Source of the DNA: Alteromonas sp. RKMC-009
Lineage (GTDB): Bacteria > Pseudomonadota > Gammaproteobacteria > Enterobacterales > Alteromonadaceae
DNA length: 64,000 nucleotides
Reading direction: 5' to 3'
Assembly (NCBI RefSeq): GCF_003584565.2
Contig: NZ_CP031010.1
Location: 4,216,001 to 4,280,000, forward strand
In this document: piece after piece, positions 57,996 to 64,000 of the stretch
Position numbering within the stretch: the first letter of the stretch is position 1
Layout: every line of letters begins with the position of its first letter
Notes under the pieces: model-generated
The model's input: only the letters and a program-made list of their open reading frames with translations
What the model was told of the DNA's origin: nothing
Database searches by the model: none
Program-made: the position numbers and the translations under genes

Positions 57996-59033
57996 ATGTA
58001 TATTATTCGCCCAATTAACACTGGTGACTACGACGCGCTGAACAACATCGCAGTGGAGTCCGGTATTGGCTTTACGTCATTACCGGTAAATGAAACGCTG
58101 CTGCGCAAAAAAATCAGTCGTGCAGAAAGCGCTTTTTCCGAACAGGTGGTTCAACCGGGCAATCAGTCTTACCTTTTTGTTATGGAAGATACCACCACAG
58201 GCACTGTGGTGGGCACCACTGGTATTGAGGCCGCTGTAGGTCTGGATGATGCGTTTTACCATTATCACATGGGTAAAGTTGTTCATGCCTCCCGTGAGCT
58301 GAATATTCACAATACTGTGGATATTCTCTCTGTGTGTAACGACTACACCGGTGTCACCGAAATCTGCACGCTGTTTCTGCGTGAACAGGCTAGAGGCGGT
58401 GTTAACGGCCGCTTCCTGTCTAAAGTGCGATTTTTGTTTATGATGGAGCATCGTGAACGGTTCTCGGAAACCATCATTGCCGAAATGCGCGGTGTCAGTG
58501 ACGAAGAAGGTAAATCACCGTTCTGGGCCTGGCTGGAAGAGCATTTCTTTTCGCTGGACTTCCCCACTGCGGACTACCTTACCGGGATTGGCAATAAACG
58601 CTTTATCGCGGAATTGATGCCCAAATACCCCATTTACGTCAATTTATTGAGTAAAGAAGCACAAGCGGTGATTGGTCAGGTTCATGATAAAACCCGCCCC
58701 GCCCTGCTTCTGCTTCAGGAAGAAGGCTTCAGCTGCCGTGGCTACGTAGATATTTTCGACGCAGGCCCGACAGTAGAAGCGAATCTGAGCCATATCCGCA
58801 CAGCACAGGCAAGCCGCAAGCTTCCGGTGGTCATTGACGATCAGACGGCAGCGCAAGGCGGACAGACCTGTTACATCATTAATACTTCTGTAGCGGATTT
58901 TCGCGCCGTTGCCACTGATTTGGCGGTCAGCGAAGAAAACAATGTTGCTGCCATTTCCCGCCAGGCTGCAACGGCACTAAATATAAACGAAGGCGACATG
59001 GTACGTTTTGCACCAGTCAGCTTTCGGGACTAA
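57996..59033 (+). CDS. astA: Arginine N-succinyltransferase
   Basis: First step of the arginine succinyltransferase pathway: succinyl-CoA plus arginine to N2-succinylarginine. 345 residues, the single-subunit length. YIIRPINTGDYDAL at the start, GTVVGTTGIEAAVGL, PFWAWLEEHFFSLDFPTADYLTG and GFSCRGYVDIFDAGP are characteristic. It lies 26 bases after argD and 15 bases before astD. Confidence 0.95.
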   Translation: MYIIRPINTGDYDALNNIAVESGIGFTSLPVNETLLRKKISRAESAFSEQVVQPGNQSYLFVMEDTTTGTVVGTTGIEAAVGLDDAFYHYHMGKVVHASRELNIHNTVDILSVCNDYTGVTEICTLFLREQARGGVNGRFLSKVRFLFMMEHRERFSETIIAEMRGVSDEEGKSPFWAWLEEHFFSLDFPTADYLTGIGNKRFIAELMPKYPIYVNLLSKEAQAVIGQVHDKTRPALLLLQEEGFSCRGYVDIFDAGPTVEANLSHIRTAQASRKLPVVIDDQTAAQGGQTCYIINTSVADFRAVATDLAVSEENNVAAISRQAATALNINEGDMVRFAPVSFRD

Positions 59034-59048
59034 CGACAGGATTGATTC

Positions 59049-60518
59049 ATGCAAACTACACACTTTATCAATGGTGAGTGGGTCGCTGGACAAGGACACA
59101 CTATTCAGTCGGTTGATCCGGCAAAAGACCAGGTTATCTGGGAAGGACAAGCTGCCACCGCAGCACAGGTTGGCGAGGCCATCGCTGCCGCGCGTAATGC
59201 GTTAACAGACTGGTCATTCAAAAGCTTTGACGAGCGCCTGACTGTCATCAAAAAATACGGTGAACTGCTGGCAGACAGCAAGCCTGAACTGGCTAAAATC
59301 ATTGCCCGTGAAACGGGTAAACCTGAATGGGAAACGGCAACAGAAGTAGGCGCCATGACGGGTAAAATCGGTATTTCCGAAAAAGCCTATCATGAACGTA
59401 CCGGTACCGTTGAAAACCCTATGCCCACGGGCCAGGCGTTCATCCGCCATAAGCCCCATGGTGTGGTAGCCGTATTTGGTCCGTATAATTTCCCGGGCCA
59501 CTTACCAAATGGCCACATTGTCCCTGCGCTGATGGCGGGCAACACCATTGTGTTTAAACCCAGCGATTTAACCCCGGCTGTGGCTGAGTTCATGGTGAAG
59601 CTGTGGGAAAAAGCCGGTCTGCCGGCTGGTGTACTCAATCTGGTACAGGGCGAAGTAGAAACAGGCAAAGCACTGGCAACGCATGCTGGTATTGACGGCC
59701 TTTTCTTCACTGGTAGTTCCCGTACCGGTAAAATTCTCCACGAGCAGTTTGCAGGGCATCCCGGCAAAATTCTGGCTCTGGAAATGGGTGGAAACAACCC
59801 GCTGATCGTAAAAGACGTTGCCGACACTGATGCCGCCGTTCATGACATCGTGCAATCAGCCTTTGTGACCTCTGGTCAACGTTGTACCTGCTCCCGCCGT
59901 TTATTCCTGCCATCAGGTGCAGCAGGAGATGCCATCCTGAACCGCCTGGTAGAAGTCACCAAAAACATTAAAGTTGGCGACTACGACGCGCAGGAGCAGC
60001 CGTTCATGGGTGCGATGATTTCTGCCAAAGCGGCCAGAATGATGGTCGATGCTCAGGCAGAGCTGGTCTCTCTTGGCGGCAAAGTGATTGTGGAACTGAC
60101 CCAGCCGGAAGCAAACAAGGGCTTTGCGACACCCGGCATTATTGACGTGACAGACATGCTTGATGCCTTGCCGGACGAAGAACACTTCGGACCGTTACTG
60201 AAAGTCATCCGTTACACCGATTTTGATGCAGCAATCAAAGAAGCAAACAATACCCGTTACGGTTTATCTGCAGGTTTCCTGGGCGACAGCGAAGAAGACT
60301 ACCGTTATTTCTTCCAGCGTATCCGTGCCGGTATTGTTAACTGGAACCGCCCGATCACCGGAGCCAGCAGTGCAGCCCCCTTTGGTGGCGTAGGCGAAAG
60401 TGGTAACCACCGCGCCAGCGCGTACTACGCAGCCGACTATTGTGCATACCCTGTTGCATCTGTTGAGCTGGAAAAAGTCACCCTGCCGGGTACATTAAGC
60501 CCGGGTTTAACGCTGTAG
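59049..60518 (+). CDS. astD: Succinylglutamate-semialdehyde dehydrogenase
   Basis: NAD-dependent aldehyde dehydrogenase, fourth step of the AST pathway. 489 residues; [31 protein letters not shown], the catalytic Glu in [11 protein letters not shown], and the catalytic Cys in [12 protein letters not shown], then the AstD-like [18 protein letters not shown]. astB and astE, which complete the pathway, are not in the window and must lie elsewhere. Confidence 0.95.
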   Translation: MQTTHFINGEWVAGQGHTIQSVDPAKDQVIWEGQAATAAQVGEAIAAARNALTDWSFKSFDERLTVIKKYGELLADSKPELAKIIARETGKPEWETATEVGAMTGKIGISEKAYHERTGTVENPMPTGQAFIRHKPHGVVAVFGPYNFPGHLPNGHIVPALMAGNTIVFKPSDLTPAVAEFMVKLWEKAGLPAGVLNLVQGEVETGKALATHAGIDGLFFTGSSRTGKILHEQFAGHPGKILALEMGGNNPLIVKDVADTDAAVHDIVQSAFVTSGQRCTCSRRLFLPSGAAGDAILNRLVEVTKNIKVGDYDAQEQPFMGAMISAKAARMMVDAQAELVSLGGKVIVELTQPEANKGFATPGIIDVTDMLDALPDEEHFGPLLKVIRYTDFDAAIKEANNTRYGLSAGFLGDSEEDYRYFFQRIRAGIVNWNRPITGASSAAPFGGVGESGNHRASAYYAADYCAYPVASVELEKVTLPGTLSPGLTL

Positions 60519-60536
60519 CAAAAGGACGCAGTTAAC

Positions 60537-61343
60537 ATGCATACAAATGTAGATACCTTATTTGACCGCCTGTGGGACAAATATGTGGCTATCACACCTT
60601 CAGCCCATAAAATTCATGCGCTGCTGGTGGGTGAGGAAAACAGTGACAGTATCGTGAACGATCATGTGGCGTTCCGCACTTTTAATCTCGACAAATGCCG
60701 GTTAGATAAACTCGCTGCGCACTTTCTGGCGCTGGGCTATGAGGCGAAAGGCGATTACGACTTTGAAGCCAAAAAGCTGACCGCAAAGCATTTCGAACAC
60801 GCCGACCTGACAAAACCTAAAGTGTTTATCAGTGAGCTCCGTGTAGAAGAGCTGTCAGAAGCCTCTCAGGCGATCATCCATAAGCTGGTAGAGCAAATGG
60901 ATGAAAGCATCACCACCAGCGAAACGTTTCTTTATTCAGGGCCTCAGTGGTCACTGTCTAAAGAAGACTACGATACGCTGCTGAATGAATCTGAATATGC
61001 AGCCTGGATGGCGGCATGGGGCTTTCAGGCTAACCACTTCACCGTGAGTGTTAACCATCTCAGCCAGACACAGTCTCTGGTTGACGTGAACAAGCTGCTT
61101 AAGGAAGCAGGTTTTGTTCTTAACACCTCAGGTGGCGAAATCAAAGGTGGCGAAGACGTATTTTTAGCTCAGTCATCGACAATGGCCGACAAAGCCGGTG
61201 TTGAAATGAACGAAGAAACGGTTCAGATCCCATCCTGCTTTTATGAGTTCGCACAACGTTACGAACTGCCTGACGGCAAACTGTACCAGGGCTTTGTTGC
61301 GGCGTCTGCTGACAAGATTTTCGAAAGCACAAACGCTAAGTAA
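60537..61343 (+). CDS. DUF1338 / HglS-like dioxygenase family protein
   Basis: 268-residue protein of the DUF1338 family, whose characterised member HglS (YdcJ type) is an Fe(II) 2-oxoadipate dioxygenase/decarboxylase in lysine breakdown. The short form here keeps NDHVAFRTF with H43 and R47, a second His (H167 in QANHFTVSVNHL) and a late Glu (E247 in SCFYEFAQR). Together these would make the His-His-Glu iron triad. It starts 18 bases after astD and ends at the operon terminator, so it is probably co-expressed with arginine catabolism. The substrate is not known. Confidence 0.85.
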   Translation: MHTNVDTLFDRLWDKYVAITPSAHKIHALLVGEENSDSIVNDHVAFRTFNLDKCRLDKLAAHFLALGYEAKGDYDFEAKKLTAKHFEHADLTKPKVFISELRVEELSEASQAIIHKLVEQMDESITTSETFLYSGPQWSLSKEDYDTLLNESEYAAWMAAWGFQANHFTVSVNHLSQTQSLVDVNKLLKEAGFVLNTSGGEIKGGEDVFLAQSSTMADKAGVEMNEETVQIPSCFYEFAQRYELPDGKLYQGFVAASADKIFESTNAK

Positions 61344-61377
61344 TTACACAGCAGATATCTGCCGTACTTTCATTGGC

Positions 61378-61417
61378 AAAAGGCTGCTTCACCAAAGGTG
61401 AAGCAGCCTTTTTTATT
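61378..61417 (+). terminator. Terminator of the argD-astA-astD-DUF1338 operon
   Basis: GGCTGCTTCACC (61382-61393), loop AAA, GGTGAAGCAGCC (61397-61408), then TTTTTTATTT; flanking A's and T's extend the stem. A four-T run on the other strand may also serve the convergent GGDEF/EAL gene. Confidence 0.92.
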
Positions 61418-61440
61418 TACGCCAGCCATCTTTGCAAAGG

Positions 61441-63621
61441 TCAGCCTGTTACCGCACTCTGTTCCGGTAATCTTGCAAGGAATTCACTGAACCGGGATGG
61501 CTTATCAAAATAGAAGCCCTGCAATAAATCCACCTGGGCTTCACGAAGTAACGGCAGGTATTCAGACAACTCCACCCCTTCCACTACAGTATGAATTTCT
61601 AACCGTTGCAACATAACAATAATGCCCTGAAACAACGCCAGTGCTTTCGCGTCATGATGGATGTCTTTTAACAGGCTGCGATCAAGCTTTACCGTACTGA
61701 ACTCAAACATTCTGAGATAACTTAACGCAGAGAATCCGCTGCCGAAATCATCCAGCGCCAGGTCAAAGCCGGCGTCCCTTAACGCCTGAAGTGCACCAAT
61801 TGCCCGCTGCTCATCCTGCATAAAAATAGACTCGGTCAGTTCTATTTCAATTAATGACTCCGATACCTTTTTTTCCGCACAAATGGCTTTCGCCTGAGCG
61901 GGAAAGTGAGGATCTAATAACTGGTTTGCACTGATATTTACGGCAAGAGGGACAACCTGATGCTGCTGTGCCATAACGGTGAGGTAGTCACAGGCGCGGG
62001 ACAAAGCCTGCAAGCCGATTTGTAAATCCAGCTGATTCGCCTCAGCCAGCGGAATGAAAATGCCCGGAGAGACGTTACCGTGCATAGCAGACTGCCACCG
62101 GCACAATACCTCGCCGGATTTCAGCACACCCTCAACATCGTATTTACCCTGAATGTAGAAATCCAGGCTATCCTGCTCGATGGTTTTACGTAAATCAGAC
62201 AGCATGCTGACCTGCGCCTTCATACTCTCCCATAACCCCTGCTGGTAAACACTCACCCGCCCTTTACCGCCAATCTTCGCCTGATACATGGCTGCGTCGG
62301 CATTCTGAATTAAGCGTTCAACGCTGCCGCCATCAAACGGATGACAGGCAATGCCGATACTTGCGGACAGATGTAACTCGGTACTCTGCGCCTCAATTTT
62401 GAGGTTTTCTATTCCCTTAATGACAGATTCACCGATAGCGCTGGCACGATCTTCATCACAATCCGGCAATACCACCACAAACTCATCGCCCCCCCAGCGG
62501 GTGACAGTTTTACTGTTGTGATGTATGCGGGAAAGGACGCGGGCCACTTCCTGTAAACAGCGGTCACCGGTTTCATGACCGGCACCGTCATTGATTTGTT
62601 TAAACCCGTCCAGGTCGATAAACAAGAGCTTAAAGTTCTGACCGGATTCCAGTGCGTTTTCCAAAGCTTCATTCAGCCCGTTGCGGTTACTCAAACCGGT
62701 CAGATCATCATGCATGGCCATCTGACGTAAGCGGGTTTCATTAAATTTGCGCTCTGAAATGTCCCGGACAGTGGCAATCAGATAGGGCTTTTTCTGATAC
62801 TGGCTTTCAAACCGCGCCAGCGATATATCTACCGGCAATTCCCGCTCATCAAGTGTTACCAGCACCGTTTCAAACCGTATTTGCTGATGTCCGTGCTTTG
62901 ACAAATGTTTGTCTGCATCAACGATCAAATCCTTTAACGACCAGCCGAGGGTCATGTTTTTATCCTGCACTTTGATAAGAGAAACGAATGCCTCGTTACA
63001 CTCAGTGATGGAATAGTCGTCTGACAACACCAGCATTGCTTCGCGGGAGCTTGCGAAGGCGGATGCCATCAGATGAAAGGTCTGCTCTGCTTCACGTTCG
63101 TAAGTGATGTCGCGGGTGGTGCCCACAATCCGCACTGCAGAACCAAATTCATCCCGTTCCAGCACTCTGCCCCGTAAACGCATCCAGAGAAACATTTCGC
63201 GGAAACGGTAACGGAATGAAACCTCCAGCCGGTCTTCGCCGCCATGCAGTACGATGGACCACTGAAACTCCAGATTGGAAATGTCTTCTTCGTGTATGTT
63301 TCGCAGCAAATCAATCGGACTACTTTCCCGCAGAGACTCTTTAGCGGAATGGAGTGAAAATGAACGGATGGTAATTCTGTCGTCACTGGCACGCCATTCC
63401 CAGTAAGACTCCTGAGCAGCCCACATGGCAAGGCGCAACCGGGTTTCCGTTGCCTGACTCTGTTGCAGAGCCTCATACAAGGCCACGCTGCGTTCAGTCA
63501 GCAAAGCTTCCGCCTGCACCCGGGCACGCTTTTCCCTGGCTAAACGGCGCTCAAGCGCTGCAATCGCCTTGCTGTCTTTGTCCATGTCCGCATCAGCTTT
63601 CAACGGTGATATTGAATTCAT
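61441..63621 (-). CDS. PAS-GGDEF-EAL cyclic-di-GMP signalling protein
   Basis: 726 residues, no membrane segment. N-terminal coiled coil (about 15-60), two PAS-like domains (about 62-180 and 185-300), GGDEF (about 305-465) with RWGGDEFVVVLPD intact, and an EAL domain (about 470-720). In the EAL part the QPK and EAL motifs read QGK and EVL (SGEVLCRW). The metal and catalytic residues in ELTES, DDFGSG, KLDRS and VVEGVE remain, so phosphodiesterase activity is plausible but uncertain. It overlaps the upstream H-NOX gene by 29 bases, the arrangement of known nitric-oxide-responsive H-NOX/cyclase pairs such as the Shewanella one. Confidence 0.92.
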   Translation of the reverse strand: MNSISPLKADADMDKDSKAIAALERRLAREKRARVQAEALLTERSVALYEALQQSQATETRLRLAMWAAQESYWEWRASDDRITIRSFSLHSAKESLRESSPIDLLRNIHEEDISNLEFQWSIVLHGGEDRLEVSFRYRFREMFLWMRLRGRVLERDEFGSAVRIVGTTRDITYEREAEQTFHLMASAFASSREAMLVLSDDYSITECNEAFVSLIKVQDKNMTLGWSLKDLIVDADKHLSKHGHQQIRFETVLVTLDERELPVDISLARFESQYQKKPYLIATVRDISERKFNETRLRQMAMHDDLTGLSNRNGLNEALENALESGQNFKLLFIDLDGFKQINDGAGHETGDRCLQEVARVLSRIHHNSKTVTRWGGDEFVVVLPDCDEDRASAIGESVIKGIENLKIEAQSTELHLSASIGIACHPFDGGSVERLIQNADAAMYQAKIGGKGRVSVYQQGLWESMKAQVSMLSDLRKTIEQDSLDFYIQGKYDVEGVLKSGEVLCRWQSAMHGNVSPGIFIPLAEANQLDLQIGLQALSRACDYLTVMAQQHQVVPLAVNISANQLLDPHFPAQAKAICAEKKVSESLIEIELTESIFMQDEQRAIGALQALRDAGFDLALDDFGSGFSALSYLRMFEFSTVKLDRSLLKDIHHDAKALALFQGIIVMLQRLEIHTVVEGVELSEYLPLLREAQVDLLQGFYFDKPSRFSEFLARLPEQSAVTG

Positions 63622-64000
63622 AGGTATGGGGCTTGTCTGATCTGACTGTTGTACGTTGAATAGTTTGCCCGAAGTGATCGGCAGCTGCGTCCATCAGACC
63701 TTCAGCCAGAGAATGCAGTTCGCGGGTTGAGTAATATTCTAACAGCATGGTGTTATCCGTTTTGGACAACACTTTAAAAGTCGGTAAATCAGCATCAGGA
63801 TAGAGTTTGCGCACCTGAACGTGAATATCGTTGTCCAGCACACTGAGGGCATCCAGAATGCCGCTACGCCCTGCCATCACCTGGCCATGGGCGGAAGCAA
63901 GACGACCAAACAAATAGTAGCCAAAGTCGTGCAGCAGTTCCTCTGCAGGCTTGCCGGTCTTTTCCACCAGCACACCAACCAGTTTCTGCATTTCAGAGAA
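63593..64000 (-). CDS. H-NOX (HNOB) haem nitric-oxide sensor, C-terminal part (runs off the right edge)
   Basis: 136 codons of a haem-NO/O2-binding protein, open through to the edge; about 45 N-terminal residues are expected beyond it. Visible features: DFGYYLFGRLASAHGQVM, the proximal-histidine region NDIHVQVRKLYPDADLPTF, and the haem-propionate motif Y-x-S-x-R (YYSTR) followed by LHSLAEGL. The ATG at 63991 is internal. In bacteria, stand-alone H-NOX proteins bind NO and control the partner kinase or cyclase encoded beside them; here the partner is the overlapping GGDEF/EAL gene. Confidence 0.9.
   Translation of the reverse strand, partial: FSEMQKLVGVLVEKTGKPAEELLHDFGYYLFGRLASAHGQVMAGRSGILDALSVLDNDIHVQVRKLYPDADLPTFKVLSKTDNTMLLEYYSTRELHSLAEGLMDAAADHFGQTIQRTTVRSDKPHTYEFNITVES

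Overview
The window looks like an ordinary chromosomal segment of a marine gammaproteobacterium of the Alteromonas type. This is inferred from gene families and gene order, not from a database search. Several blocks keep the order known from E. coli: orn/rsgA/psd; envC-yibQ divergent from yibN-grxC-secB-gpsA; and pilMNOPQ (hofMNOPQ)-aroK-aroB-damX-dam-rpe-trpS. Other families are typical of Alteromonadales: a TonB-dependent receptor, a type IV pilus assembly operon, an ast operon headed by argD/astC, an H-NOX protein with a GGDEF/EAL partner, and a TorF-type porin. I saw no insertion sequence, prophage, CRISPR array or rRNA gene.

Layout. 1-3.3 kb: partial TonB receptor, a deaminase of the adenosine/adenine deaminase family, and two identical tRNA-Gly(GCC) genes. 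3.4-13 kb: housekeeping genes (orn, rsgA, psd, an EamA transporter, a glycerophosphodiesterase, a MerC-like protein, yibQ, envC, a YibN rhodanese, grxC, secB, gpsA). 13-18 kb: a MacAB pump with its own TolC-like lipoprotein, then trmL. 18.7-22.5 kb: a PldB-like hydrolase, cpxA, cpxR, and mgsA. The cpxR-mgsA gap holds a CpxR-type box and a strong terminator on the opposite strand that fits no annotated gene. 22.5-29.7 kb: the arginine biosynthesis operon argCBFGHA behind tandem ARG boxes and a long structured leader. 29.8-36.2 kb: accessory genes (a Fur-box esterase, a beta-propeller protein, PaiB, YgjV, a DUF4382 lipoprotein, a CsgG-like lipoprotein). 36.3-49.8 kb: malic enzyme, PBP1a, pilMNOPQ, aroKB, damX, DUF188. 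50-55 kb: dam, DUF2970, a small secreted protein, a TorF-family porin with an apparent NtrC/sigma-54 promoter, rpe, trpS, pabA. 55-61.4 kb: an HDOD protein, then argD/astC-astA-astD-DUF1338. 61.4-64 kb: a PAS-GGDEF-EAL protein and a truncated H-NOX gene.

Working together: the window carries arginine synthesis from glutamate (argA, B, C, D, F, G, H; argE/argJ is not here) and the first steps of arginine succinyl-transferase catabolism (astC/argD, astA, astD; astB and astE are not here). Envelope-stress sensing (Cpx), efflux, cell division (EnvC, DamX, YibQ) and pilus assembly are also clustered. The most interesting signals are regulatory: a candidate CpxR-linked small RNA, an NtrC/IHF/sigma-54 promoter for the TorF-type porin, and the long argC leader. 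No complete new multi-gene system was recognised.
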